Below the pieces are notes generated by a model. The model was not told the origin of the DNA. It did not search any database and was given only the letters and a program-made list of their open reading frames with translations. The position numbers and the translations under genes were made by a program. A DNA stretch of 64,000 nt from Artocarpus heterophyllus. Lineage: Eukaryota > Streptophyta > Magnoliopsida > Rosales > Moraceae. The stretch spans positions 24,987,661 to 25,051,660 of the forward strand of contig CM046350.1 in the NCBI GenBank assembly GCA_025403435.1. The letters run 5' to 3'. Below, one piece after another: positions 10,401-21,354 of this stretch (position 1 is the stretch's first letter; the number at the start of each line of letters is the position of its first letter).

Positions 10401-13400
10401 TGTTTTGTAAGAGCAGAAATGCTTCCAAGTGGATACCTGATCCGACCCTGTGAGGGTGGTGGCTCCATTATTAACATTGTTGATCATGTTGATTTAGATG
10501 TGAGTTAAAATATCCAGCTTTTCCATTTTGATTGACCTACGCCAAAATCCAATATTTAATTGGTTCATCGTTATTGTTGTTGTTATTATTATTCGAAACT
10601 GCTTTGCTATGGCAGCCTTGGAGCGTCCCTGAAGTTCTCAGGCCACTTTATGAATCATCCAAAATCCTTGCTCAGAAAATGACAATTGCCGTGAGAACTA
10701 TAGTGCATTCCCTTTTTTGTATTTTTTTTTTCTAGTTACGCTTTTTTTTTTTTTTTTTGGTAATTTGTGTTTATGTTTGTATATATAGGCCTTGCGACAT
10801 ATACGGCAAATTGCTCAAGAAACCAATGGAGAAATTCAGTATGGTGGAGGCCGCCAACCTGCTGTCTTAAGGACATTTAGTCAGAGGCTCTGCAGGTAAA
10901 ATTTTCGAACTTGGTAATCAAAAAAAGCCTTGACAGTGTTGTGCATTCTATCTGCGGTCGAGTATGTCATGCTTGTGAGTTTATATATTGAAATACTGTA
11001 ATTTAACTTGTTCCTTTGACTTTGTCCATTTACTTGATAAGAACCCAGGGGTGTTAGTTCGAATGGTGAGGCCTATGGTTTGCTCCTACAAGGTCTAAGG
11101 TTCTAACCTCCTCGTGGGCACCTCCATGAAAAAAGTCAATAGTTTGTTGCCTTTCAAAGATTGTAGGGTTCGGTGGAAGGAAAATTTCAAATTAAATAAA
11201 ATAAGAACATAAGAATTCATAAGTGATATGAAACCATATCTCTGTGTTTTGCTTATTTCCTCTTCCTTCATTAGCTTTTCTTTTTTGTGCATGGTTTTAG
11301 GGGTTTCAACGATGCTGTTAATGGGTTTGTGGATGACGGATGGTCGCTTTTGGATAGTGATGGTGCGGAGGATGTAACTATTGTCATAAATTCATCTTCA
11401 AACAAATACCTTGGCCCGCAGTATAACGTGTCAATGTTTCCAACTTTTGGAGGGGTGCTGTGTGCCAAGGCCTCAATGTTGCTTCAGGTAATCTAACAGT
11501 ACTGTACGTATAAATGTTGCTCTCTCTGACTCAACCCTTACGGAAAGATAACAAGTAACTAGTACCATATGTCATTATCACTTTGGAATAGCTTCTGTGT
11601 GCGTGATCTTCTTGTACAGGTCATTGATTTCATAATTCTTTGTCATGCTTGCAGAATGTTCCCCCTGCTTTGCTTGTTCGTTTTCTGAGGGAGCACCGAT
11701 CAGAGTGGGCTGACTATGGGGTCGATGCCTACTCTGCCTCATGTCTTAAGGCCAGTCCATATGCAATTCCGTGTGCAAGGCCTGGTGGCTTTCCCAGTAG
11801 CCAGGTCATTTTACCCCTTGCACATACAGTGGAGCATGAGGAGGTAAAATAATCAGCCGCTCAACGAAGTCATTCTCCTGTGTTTTGTCATATTTTAGTG
11901 GATAATAATTAGTTGTTCAAGGCACTCTACCTTTTACTCTTTAATGCAGTTTCTGGAAGTGGTTCGGTTGGAGGGCCATGCTTTCTCACCCGAAGAAGTT
12001 TCTTTGGCGCGAGATATGTACTTACTACAGGTGGGAAGTTACTATATATATATATATATATATGCATATGTTATTGTACCGAAGCTTTTTTTTTTCTTTC
12101 CAATGTTGTTTGAAACCCTTGTTTTTGCACTTTTCCTTCCTAACTCAATTTTACTTTTTATTTTATTTGGGACAGTTGTGCAGCGGTGTTGATGAAAATG
12201 CAGTTGGTGCCTGTGCTCAGCTCGTATTTGCGCCAATAGATGAATCGTTTGCTGATGAAGCCCCATTGTTACCATCTGGTTTCCGCGTCGTACCTTTGGA
12301 CCCCAAAGCAGTTCAGTGAATCAGCTAAACTTACTGATAATTTTCACTTGTTTAGAAATTTATGGAAAGGCCAATCAAACAACTTATCTACCAATTGTTA
12401 TTCATTTGAAATGTCATTTTGAATTTAATCGTATGCTTCCTTCTCTTTATGCAGGACACGCCTGCTGCTACCCGCACACTCGATTTGGCCTCTACTCTTG
12501 AAGTAGGATCTAGTGGTGCGCGTCCGGCAAGTGAAGCCAATACAAATAGTTATAATCTTAGGTCGGTCCTGACTATTGCCTTCCAATTCACTTTCGAGAA
12601 CGACACACGAGACAACGTGGCTGCCATGGCCCGCCAGTACGTGCGTAGTGTTGTTGGGTCTGTTCAGAGGGTTGCCATGGCTATTGCTCCATCTCAGCTT
12701 GGCTCACAGTTGGGGCCAAAACTCCTTCCTCAATCTCCTGAAGCTCTTACTTTGGCAAAATGGATATGTCGAAGCTATAGGTAAGACTAGTATCTAAGAA
12801 TGATACTACACTGGTTGTGTAATGTTTTATCTTCATTCCATTTATTGTATGATTTAGGATACACACTGGAGGAGAGATTTTTCAAGAAGAATCTCAGTCT
12901 GGTGATGCCGTTTTAAAGCTACTTTGGCACCATTCAGATGCAATTATGTGCTGCACAGTGAAAACAAATGTATGGATTCTTCCCCTTCTTTTTCTCTCTA
13001 GACACACACAAACACACACACACACATACATATAAATATATATATATTCCTAAACTATTTTAATTCCATTGGAGATATTATCTATTTGGAGTTTTTTTTT
13101 GCACTAATGCATTAGTTTGCTTCCTTTCCTCACATCTATCAAACAGAAAATGTTCGATTGATGGTCCTTGGTGCCTTCTTACGCAAGTAAACTGAATGCT
13201 AACTTGAAAAAAATATAATTGCAGGCATCTCCTGTCTTCACCTTTTCAAACCAGGCTGGACTTGACATGCTCGAAACGACCCTTGTGGCTCTTCAAGATA
13301 TCATGCTCGACAAGATTCTCGATGAAGCTGGTCGAAAGATTCTCTGCTCTGAGTTCTCCAAAATCATGCAGCAGGTAAGTGGCGCTTAGCAAACATTAAA

Positions 13401-13616
13401 TCGCATTGAAGACTAATTCAGGACCATTGTGAACGAAAGCATTCTTACACGTCTTTTCAAAACCTGCAGGGCTTTGCCTATCTGCCTGCGGGAATATGTG
13501 TGTCGAGCATGGGCAGGCCGGTGTCTTACGAGCAGGCCGTTGCATGGAAAGTTCTCAACGATGATGACTCCAATCATTGCCTGGCTTTCATGTTCATGAA
13601 CTGGTCTTTTATGTGA
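7406..13616 (+). CDS. PHB: Class III HD-ZIP transcription factor, PHABULOSA/PHAVOLUTA-like, 18 exons
   Basis: Exons: 7406-7638, 9075-9234, 9362-9477, 9574-9664, 9763-9858, 9943-10056, 10150-10233, 10344-10499, 10616-10690, 10789-10895, 11301-11487, 11655-11843, 11950-12030, 12176-12310, 12455-12780, 12858-12969, 13225-13374, 13470-13616. All introns are GT-AG and the joined frame is 2559 bases, 852 residues, the length I recall for Arabidopsis PHB. Order: homeodomain about 25-87 (IKVWFQNRR), leucine zipper about 90-131 (NRKLSAMNKL, ENDRLQKQV), START lipid-binding domain from about 170, HD-SAD, and a C-terminal MEKHLA domain ending HCLAFMFMNWSF. The N terminus (MALVIHKDSS) and the GTTTDNSCESVV block fit PHB/PHV rather than REVOLUTA or the ATHB8/15 branch. 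The family are nuclear regulators of adaxial leaf identity, meristem and vascular patterning. The start is the first in-frame ATG before the homeodomain. Intron 1 is the largest (1436 bases). No damage is visible. Confidence 0.96.
8458..8511. repeat. Compound trinucleotide repeat in intron 1
   Basis: AAT units, then about eight AGT units, then AAT units again. This explains the overlapping Val/Ile-rich and Thr/Ile-rich open frames on the two strands. Confidence 0.85.
9654..9772 (+). promoter_or_regulatory. miR165/166 target site, split by intron 4
   Basis: Exon 4 ends TTGGGATGAAG (9654-9664) and exon 5 begins CCTGGTCCGG (9763-9772). Spliced, they form the 21-base site known in all class III HD-ZIP mRNAs as the miR165/166 target, here encoding IGMKPGPD within the START domain. 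The genomic site is interrupted by a 98-base intron, as in the Arabidopsis genes, so only spliced RNA carries a complete site. This strongly supports post-transcriptional control of this gene by miR165/166. Confidence 0.95.
11041..11165 (+). repeat. tRNA-derived SINE-like fragment in intron 10
   Basis: TTAGTTCGAATGGTGAGG (11054-11071) resembles a tRNA/RNA polymerase III A box, and AGGTTCTAACCTC (11098-11110) resembles a B box. The spacing of about 30 bases and the following CCTCGTGGGCACCTCC segment are typical of plant tRNA-related SINEs. No clear tail or target duplication was found, so the copy may be old or partial. Confidence 0.45.
12043..12063. repeat. (TA)n microsatellite in intron 13
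   Basis: Ten TA units just after the exon 13 donor region, followed by TGCATATG. Confidence 0.85.
13002..13048. repeat. (CA)n/(TA)n compound microsatellite in intron 16
   Basis: ACACACAC runs pass into TACATATAAATATATATATAT. Intronic simple sequence with no effect on the reading frame. Confidence 0.85.
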
Positions 13617-16289
13617 TGGTGAAAAAGCAATTAGTACTTGAAGAAACACACCTTGGCTCATTATCTATTTTAAGTTATTTATAGCTGCTTCCATAAAAGT
13701 ATGTAGACAATTATAACAGTGACTCGTATCCCATGAAAACTTACATCCTTGCATGTAGCCCTTATGTTTTGGCTAAATGTTATGAACCTATAATATATGG
13801 TTGTCTAAAGTTAGAATATTTTTGGCTTAATATATCAACCAAGGTGGATAAGTGTTGGGAATTTGGGTTGCACCATTACGGACCACTGACTCTTCCCCTT
13901 TTGGTTGCTTGGAAAATTTTTTCTACTCTCTTTTTTGTCCTACGCTAAATTTGTGTATTTTCATTGGAAAAAGCTTGTGAAGATACCAATTTCTCTATAT
14001 TGTTGACTTAAGAAGGTTTTAATTATGTCTTGGCTATATCAATTTTTGAAACAGGGCCTGTATGTTTACACACACGCACAAGTATTAATGGGCAATGAAC
14101 TTGTATTAGTGCTGGGTGGATGATTGACGGTCGTTGGTTCCTCGTCTCAATGGGACAAGTTACAAACCTGAATTTTCTAGTTGGTTAACTACAATAGTAT
14201 TTAGTTTCTTTTATAAAAAAAAAAAAAAACAATTTGCAAGAGTTTAGCTCAAAATGATCTTCACCAATACCAGATAGAACGATTTAATCGTCTAGGCACT
14301 TGACATGGTGTTAAGAACAATGGAATGATTGTTGGCTAAAGTTTGATGCAAACTTTTGATCTTATTATATGTACGAGTATATAATGTTTAAATACCTAAA
14401 ATACATTGTATAAAAAAGGACATATCCTTATAAAAAAAGAAGTGTGTTGATATTTTTTGTACTTTTCTTAAAATAAGATACTCTTTCAGTTAAAATATCC
14501 TTTTTCATCCTAAATTAACATTAACTTTTAATTACTCAAATATTTAAACAGATGTGAGGCACATAAATTATAATTTTTTTTTTTTTTTACAATTGTATTT
14601 TAATTTTATAGGGTGTTAGGCTCTAGATTAGAATCAATATAAAGCTTTTAACAGTAGTATAAAATTCTTATATGTTATAATATTTTTAAGTAAAATTGAT
14701 TCTAACTGTATTTTTCAAACACCTATTAGTCTAATTCTTTCTCTTCAAAAAAAAATTTGAGTAAAAAGAAAAAAAAAAAAAGGGGTCTCGCTTCGTCCAC
14801 ATGACATTTGTTGCTATGTGCAGGACTGCCAATTTTTGTCGGTTCTCTCTTATTTTTACATTAATCTTTTTCGTCCATTCAATGTCCCCTACAAACAAGA
14901 ATTAGCCAAAAAATTACCACCCTAGAAATCCTTATTACAAAATTACTACCCTCGAAATCCTTATTAAAAAAACTACTACCCTCTAAACAAATTAAAGGGT
15001 TATTACAAAAACAAAAAAACTAAAGAGGACTGCTATAATATTTCTTTAATGGGATTTTTTTTTCCTTTTTTTTGGTTTGGTGAGAATTTTTTTTACGTTT
15101 TTTTTTTTTTTTTTTTTTTTTAAACGTTGGTGAGATTCATTTCACAAAGAACGAAGTTGATGGGCCAAAAATTGATCCCCCTGACAGAGGTCATTTTCCA
15201 AGGCTCTTCAAAGCCTGCAAATGTGACTCTGCATAAAAGGATGAAAAAAAGCATGAACGACAAACTTTAAATAAATTGCTGCAGATTTGACAGAAGCCAA
15301 TTAATTTTTTGGACTTTGGCAGGAAATTGGTCGGAGATACCCACCTATTACTTGTTAGGAAAAAGCTACGCCAAGCAATCCCATTTTCAGTTTATTAATC
15401 TTTCACAGTAAATAAAGGGCCTCAGAAAATCCATTCCTTCTAATTACTCTCGTAATGATATTCAGACACATCTTTGCATCTACTGCCATAGTGTTTATGG
15501 TTAGATTTGGAGCTTTTACTCGGGAATCTAGTAAATGTACAAAGGGTTTTTGAGACGCATAGTTAACATTAAAATTTTTAAATTAAAAAAAGTTTTATAT
15601 TATAATTTATATTTTTATTATTATAATACATAAAAAATTTATACTATAACAAATAAATATTTGGGTTAGAATTAATTTTGTTAAATATTACACAAATCAT
15701 TAATAATTAGTACAGCAAGTAAGTCATGCTTTTGTCTTCTTTTTTTTTTTTTTTTTGTTTGCCTTTTGTGTTCATAATTATTGGCAAGAAATGTTTCATT
15801 ATTTTTGTCAAGTTTAAAGGCAAGAAAAATGTTTTTTTTTTTTCCTTTTTAAAGGGGAAGAAAAATGTTTTCAGTATTTAATATATTGCATTCCACTTTT
15901 TTTTTGTAAAAAAAAAAATGCCACGCATATATTATTCTTTGTGTTACACTTCAGGTCAAATAAATCTCTCTCTCTCTCTATGAGTTCTGGTATGTTGTGT
16001 CGGTCTTGCGACTCACCATTCAAATGTGCGTAGTATTGCAAGTTTTCGCTTTTTCTTCAAATATTTTCTTTTTCTTGAATTTTAAATTTATTTTTAAAAT
16101 TTTTATTTTTTAAAATTTGGAATTTGAAAGTTAGTATTTTAATGAAGATTAAAGTTGTATCTTTATTGTGCTATTTTGAACAGATTTATAAACACGGAAG
16201 GTAAATATAATATTTCTTGAAATATAGGATGAAAAAAAAAAGAATCTTGATAAACATAATAAATAATTTTTGTTAAAATTTATTTTCAT
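13617..16289. other. 3' flank of the HD-ZIP III gene and AT-rich intergenic DNA
   Basis: The first few hundred bases after the stop presumably hold the 3' untranslated region; no canonical AATAAA signal stands out. The rest is AT-rich with A/T homopolymers (14213-14229, 14570-14588, 15099-15121) and no credible gene. The 71- and 82-residue frames at 13733-13948 and 13413-13661 are chance or shadow frames. Confidence 0.5.
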
Positions 16290-16298
16290 TAGTCCATT

Positions 16299-16701
16299 TC
16301 CAATGCAAATGCAAATGCAATATATTTACCAGTAGAAAGTGTGACAATAACACATTTGCTGTGTTATTTTATTTTATGCTCGAATGCATAATTTTATTTT
16401 AAATGTCATATTTTTCTTTTATTATAATTATTAAGCTTTAAATTTATAAAAGCAAACTCTTACAACTAAAGTAATAACAAAGTGAGAATGTTGTAATTAT
16501 CAAAGCGCAAAAGTTAATCTATTAATCAATAAAAATTAAATACTAAATTGGCTATATGTCATACTTGGTTGTAAATTTGCCATCAAGTTTAGTATATAGC
16601 AAATTTGGTATTAAAGAAGGCATTGTATTATAGAGTTTTTTTATTTTATTTTTAAATGCCCATATTTGACATTAACACATGAATATAGCATTACGTTTTC
16701 A
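16299..16701. mobile_element. MITE, probably Mutator-type, 403 bp
   Basis: An identical 9-base direct repeat TAGTCCATT flanks this AT-rich non-coding segment (16290-16298 and 16702-16710), and 9 bases is the usual target duplication for Mutator-like elements. The ends show only weak inverted similarity (AATGCAAATGC at the left; read inward from the right, ACGTAATGCTATAT). The left end carries three AAATGC-like units. A non-autonomous element is the best explanation, but the weak inverted repeat limits certainty. Confidence 0.45.
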
Positions 16702-16710
16702 TAGTCCATT

Positions 16711-17129
16711 TTGGCCCTTTGTTATATTTTCTTTTCCTTCAATTATCGTAAATTTTTAGAAAGAATATATAAAAAAAAAGTTCTGGTCCATGGACATGAT
16801 ACAATGTTTTTGCTTTCTCGTTATAGATACGTAACAAAGCCTCCAAATTCAAATAAATTTGCTAAAAAAAACGTGGACATGTTCTTTTAAAAAAGAAAAA
16901 GAAAAAACCTTTGTTAAAAAGGGAGAAAAAAAAAAAACCTTGCAATAGTTAATTAACCGATCAAGAAGGGCAATCTATACATCCCGATCGGGCTGTAACC
17001 CGACCCCCTCAATAGAGTGGGCTCCACCTGATGGGTCCCACTGATAAGTCCCACGTGGGAGCTTAGGTGAGACCCACCCTAGTGAGGAGGCCGGGCCACA
17101 TCCCAGTGGGAAAAAAAAGAGTTTTTCGA
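16711..17129. other. Intergenic DNA with a GC-rich inverted-repeat-prone block
   Basis: AT-rich to about 16970. A GC-rich stretch at 17005-17105 then follows, with several complementary words (GTGGGCTCCACC, GGGTCCCACTG, CCCACGTGGGA, GTGAGACCCACC) that could fold back. Blocks of GTGGGTCCCAC type are common in plant intergenic DNA; no function can be assigned. Confidence 0.35.
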
Positions 17130-17585
17130 TCAAGAAAAGCTAAAGTCAACCAAAAACAAAATAATAATGACAGAACAAAAAGAAGGTGTTATTCATTTTC
17201 TCGTGAAATATGACGATCGGGAGGAGATTTAAATGAACGGAACTTGTCACGAGAAATTTGGAGAGACCCATGTCACCTGATGGAAAATGTTCCGTGATAG
17301 AAAATTGCATACCATGTTATGGATATCTGGGCAGAGCCCATCTCCTCCAGAGAAATCCAATGACCGTGGGGCGACCCTGTGGCAGTCTCCAATTGCGTCC
17401 CATTTGGTTTCATAGTATATACTTTGCAGGGTTTCATGGTCTCAGAGGCCGTGGCAATGCAAATAATGAATGAATCCCTTCGCACCAGCCACTTGATAAG
17501 TATGAGCCTCCCAACAAATCCAAAAATGCTAGTGTAACACTCCCTCTGGCAGGATGCTATGGTGACCTTATTTAATACCACTTAT
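17130..17585. other. Unidentified GC-richer block with open frames on both strands
   Basis: This block is clearly less AT-rich than its surroundings. It holds a 102-codon minus frame (17273-17581) and a 71-codon plus frame (17258-17473). The minus product includes a hydrophobic stretch (GFVGRLILIKWLV) and then YTMKPNGTQLETATGSPHGH. I do not recognise either product. It could be a captured gene exon, a non-coding RNA gene or repeat DNA. No promoter or splice signals convinced me. Confidence 0.3.
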
Positions 17586-17763
17586 GGAAAATACTTCAAA
17601 ATATTATAACGGAAAACATGTAAATTATAATTAGGAATAAATTAGTGCCACTAAAAGTCGGAACAAATTTTAAGCTTTTTGAAGACAACCAAAATTAGCT
17701 TTTCTAAAACAAACTTGTAGAAATATAAGACTTAAGAAATTGCATTAAATAAACTGTGTGTAA

Positions 17764-18267
17764 TGTCACGAGCTTACTTTCTTCAAGCTACTCGTGCGGC
17801 CTTAGCACAGTCTTGATGCTAAGTCAGCCTAACTCACTCACGCTCTCGCCTTGAACACAAGGGAACACAAGAGAGAAAAATGAGAACTTTGAAAGGCTTT
17901 GATTCTTGATTTCTTTGGATGGTTTACAAATGAATAGGATGGTCCTATTTATAGGCATCTTCCCAACTAATAGACGGTCTAGATTACATTGATCCAACGG
18001 CTACTATTTCATATCTAGAATGTTCTAGCAAAGTGTGGAAGATATTTACAAGTATAGAGTATTCTAGAGAGTTCTAGAGTAGTCTTGAGTCTTCCAAGAC
18101 CTCCTAGGTTCTTCATGATGCTTCTAGACTGTGGTGGAACCTCCTAGAATGCTGTGGAACAATGTAGATCACTCTGGTCCCTTCTAGAATCTTCTTTGGG
18201 CTTTGATTTCTCCCAAAAATGCCCAAGACAAGTGAGTGGCCTCTTCGTGGCTTGGTGGGACGTGACA
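17764..18267 (-). repeat. 3' LTR of the Galadriel-like element (504 bp)
   Basis: It begins TGTCACGTCCC and ends GTGACA on the minus strand. A TATA box (TATAAATA) lies at 17953-17946. The 387 bases at 17881-18267 align without gaps to 20241-20627 with 14 differences counted by eye. Most of these are transitions, usually A here against G in the other copy. Confidence 0.88.
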
Positions 18268-18278
18268 TTCTCCCCCAC

Positions 18279-20225
18279 CTATGCTCGCGACGCCCTCGTC
18301 GCGTCCTCATGGTATTGTTGGATCCTGTCTTTGAACTGCCAAAGTGCCTCCTCAGTTTCCCAACTAGCCTCGGTGTCAGGCAGTCCCTTCCATTTGATAA
18401 AGTACTCCTTGTAGTTTGGCACACCTCGTCTTCGAATGACTCGATCCTCTAGTATTTCGTCAACCTCTTTATCAAAGGAGGTGACCACGGCTGTGGGTGC
18501 TCGATGGGAGACTCCCCTTGCTGGATCTTCCATATCTTCATGGTATGGTTTGAGCATACTTATGTGGAAGACTAGATGAATCTTTAGTTTGGGTGGGAGG
18601 TGGAGTTTATATGAGACCTTACCTATACGCTTGATTACCTCGAAAGGTCCTTCATACTTGCGTATTAGACCCTTATGGACCTTCCTGAATGTCTTGAACT
18701 GTTGTGGCAAAAGTTTCACTAAGACAAGGTCTCCTTCCTTAAACTCTATGTGCCTCCTCTTCTTGTCGGCCCATTTCTTCATGCGCTTCGCCGCTTTGTG
18801 CAATGATGCACGGGCCAATTCTACCTGCTCATGCCATGACTTAGCAAATTTGAATGCAGCAGAGCTCTTCCCTTCATAGCGAGTGGCAAGGGAAAGAGGG
18901 GTTGTTGGCTGTTGTGCTATGACGATCTCAAAAGGACTCTTGTTGGTAGCCTCACTTTGTTGCAAGTTGTAGGAAAATTGTGTAACATCTAAAAGCTTGG
19001 CCCAGTCCCGTTGGTTGGCACTCACATAGTGCTGCAAGTAAAGCTCCAATAAAGCATTGATGCGTTCTGTTTGGCCGTCGCTTTAAGGACGAAAGCTTGT
19101 TGAGAAGTTCAAGTTTGACCCTAGCATCTTGAACAGCTCCGTCCAAAACCTTCCAGTAAAACGAGGGTCTCGGTCACTAAGGATGCTTGTTGGAACGCCC
19201 CAAACTTTGACTACATTGCATAGGAATAGTTTGGCTGCCTTCTCTGTGGTGCAGTCAGTTGGTGCTACAATAAAAGTTGCATACTTGCTAAACCTGTCCA
19301 CCATGACCATGATGCTTCCACATCCATCGGACTTCGGCAGGCAGGTGATGAAGTCCATAGAGACGCTTTCCCATGGTCTCTCTGGGATGGGTAGTGGGTT
19401 GAGCATACCTCTTGGTTGCTGTTGGACTACCTTATCTTGTTGGCAGACAAGGCAGGTCCTTACATATTCCTCGACCCCATCTCGCATGTCAGGCCAATAG
19501 TAGACAGACTTCAAGAGAGCAAGTGTGCGTTTCATACCTAGGTGGCCCACCCATAGGGAGTCATGACACTCCTTTATTAAATCTTTCCTCAAATTGGCCT
19601 ACTTTGGTACGTACATTCGGTTGCCATTGGTGTAGAGGACGTTATCAGCTAGCCAAAACCTTCGTGTTTTGCCTTCGTTCGCCAAGGCGATGATACTTTG
19701 TGCCTGAGGGTCCGCCTTTAGTCCCTCCTTGATTTTGCTCAATAGTGGGCTAGTGACTTGAGAAATACTCGATAGCTCGGCCTTTCGACTCAGCGCATCA
19801 GCTACCACATTCACCTTTTCCTGGCTTGTACTCCATGTCATAATCGAATTCGGCCAAGAAGTCTTGCCATCTAGCTTGCTTTGGACTGAGTTTCTTTTGG
19901 GTCTAGAAGTAGCTTGTTGCAATGTTGTCTGTCATTATCACGAACTTTGACCTAAGTAGATAGTGGCGCCACACTCTAAGGCAATGGATGACGGCTGTCA
20001 TCTCTTTTTCTTGTACTGTGTAGCGTCGCTCACTCTCATTGAGCTTTCGGCTTTCATAAGCAATTGGGTGTCCTTCTTGCATAAGAAAACCTCCTATGGC
20101 AAAGTCTGAGGCATCTGTGTGTACCTCATATGGTTTGGTGTGATCGGGTAGGCTGAGTACGGGCTCCTCACTGATTGCTTTCTTTAGATCTTCAAAGGCC
20201 TTTTGACACTTCCTTGGATGCCTTG
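18279..20225 (-). pseudogene. RNase H - integrase - chromodomain remnant
   Basis: From 20225 downward on the minus strand: an RNase H segment (HTDASDFAIGGF, YTVQEKEMTA, RSKFVIMTDN), the linker VVADALSRKAEL, the integrase zinc finger (ECHDSLWVGHLGM and RTCLVCQQ), and the DDE core (SMDFITCLP, SDRDPRFTG, GQTERINALLE). A canonical chromodomain follows (ILEDRVIRRRGV, YFIKWKGLPDTEASWE). Damage seen: a one-base insertion near 19820 (GGAAAAGGTG), a stop after QTDNIATSYF-like sequence near 19905, TAG at 19601-19599 where the family has Trp, and TAA at 19085-19083 within the DDE core. From 19922 to 18279 it otherwise stays in one frame. In chromoviruses the chromodomain directs integration to marked chromatin. 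Confidence 0.85.
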
Positions 20226-20240
20226 GATGGCTTTGATTCT

Positions 20241-20627
20241 TGAGAACTTTGAAAGGCTTTGATTCTTGATTTCCTTGGATGGTTTACAAATGAATGGGAT
20301 GGTCCTATTTATAGGCATCTTCCCAACTAATGGACGGTCTAGGTTACATTGATCCAACGGCTACTATTTCCTATCTAGAATGTTCTAGCAAAGTGTGGAG
20401 GATATTTACAAGTATAGAGTATTCTAGAGAGTTCTAGAGTAGTCTTGAGTCTTCCAGGACCTCCTAGGTTCTTCAGGATGCTTCTAGACTGTGGTGGAAC
20501 CTCCTGGAATGCTGTGGAATAATGTAGATCACTCTGGTCCCTTCTAGAATCTTCTTTGGCCTATGATTTCTCCCAAAAAAGCCCAAGACAAGTGAGTGGC
20601 CTCTTCGTGGCTTGGTGGGATGTGACA
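20241..20627 (-). repeat. Truncated 5' LTR of the Galadriel-like element
   Basis: 387 bases match 17881-18267 without gaps. The last 117 bases of the LTR, present in the 3' copy (17764-17880), are missing here. At the break, words from the LTR (CTTTGATTCTTGA and CCTTGGATGG) are partly repeated, which suggests the deletion was mediated by short homology. Confidence 0.85.
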
Positions 20628-21354
20628 ATAAGCTAACAAACAATATCTCGGTTTAACATAAGTTTGCATATCACAATGAAAACATAAGTTCCAACACAAA
20701 TATAAAGAGATTTTTTTTATAACTCATTCTACCATGATGCATGTATCTATGCCAAGCATCCTCCATCCTAAACTTAATTCTTATCCTTATTTGCAGCATA
20801 CGAAGAAACTAGAGTAAGGAAAACTGCTTAGTGCGTACATATATAACCTCATAAAATATTTAAACATAAGTTTTTAGAGTTTTCTTGAAACAAACAAAAC
20901 ATGAAAGGAAATAATTCAATATCGTAAAATCATTCTTTAAAACTTCTTTCATAACCTTATTTCAAAAATATTTATTTTCTTTATTATCTTGTCTACTTAT
21001 TATGGCTCTAGACAATGTACCAAAGTGTGCTACCGCGGGGATTACAAGTTCCAAACTAGCCAATTGAACTTATTTTGCAAGCCTTGGTCTAGCGCCATTT
21101 TAATGAATTCTTAGCGGCTCAGTGAAAAGTGGGATTTGTCTTGGCGCATGCCTTCTAAACTTTTTTTTTTTTTTCTAGAGTAGTTCTTAATTATCTATTT
21201 TCATAAGATTATGAGGAACACATATACATCATAACAATTATAAATCTCTTTATAAAAATGCTCATTGAACCTTTCATTATGATAGTTTTAAAGATTTTAA
21301 CACCATAAAAACTCATACTTTAAATAAAAATGTTACAGGTGAGAGGCGTACTTA
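20628..21354. repeat. AT-rich repeat DNA flanking the chromovirus and family X copy B
   Basis: No reading frame. The words GCGGCTCAGTGAAAAG (near 21113) and the A/T-rich composition resemble LTR DNA of other elements here, read on the minus strand. It may continue 17586-17763 on the other side of the chromovirus insertion. Not identified further. Confidence 0.35.

Larger units (their letters stand above)
17764..20627 (-). mobile_element. Internally deleted Ty3/gypsy chromovirus (Galadriel-like)
   Basis: The element reads on the minus strand: truncated 5' LTR (20627-20241), RNase H, integrase, canonical chromodomain, then a complete 3' LTR (18267-17764). The primer-binding site, gag, protease and reverse transcriptase are missing. 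LTR sequence passes within about 20 bases into RNase H sequence near 20225-20241, so one deletion removed the rest. The LTR ends are TGTCAC...GTGACA. The flanks (TGTAA at the left, ATAAG at the right) are not a clean 5-bp duplication. The lineage call rests on the classical chromodomain after the integrase and on overall resemblance to Galadriel/Monkey-type polyproteins. Confidence 0.8.

Noticed and set aside
12290..12318. Exon 14 reading on to a TGA at 12317-12319 as an alternative protein end
   Set aside because: A GT donor at 12311 joins in phase to exon 15 (DPKA then DTPAATRTLDLAS), restoring the conserved family sequence. The read-through stop is intronic.
18154..19500. Plus-strand frames opposite the chromovirus coding region
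   Set aside because: They are shadows of the well-supported minus-strand RNase H - integrase - chromodomain frame.
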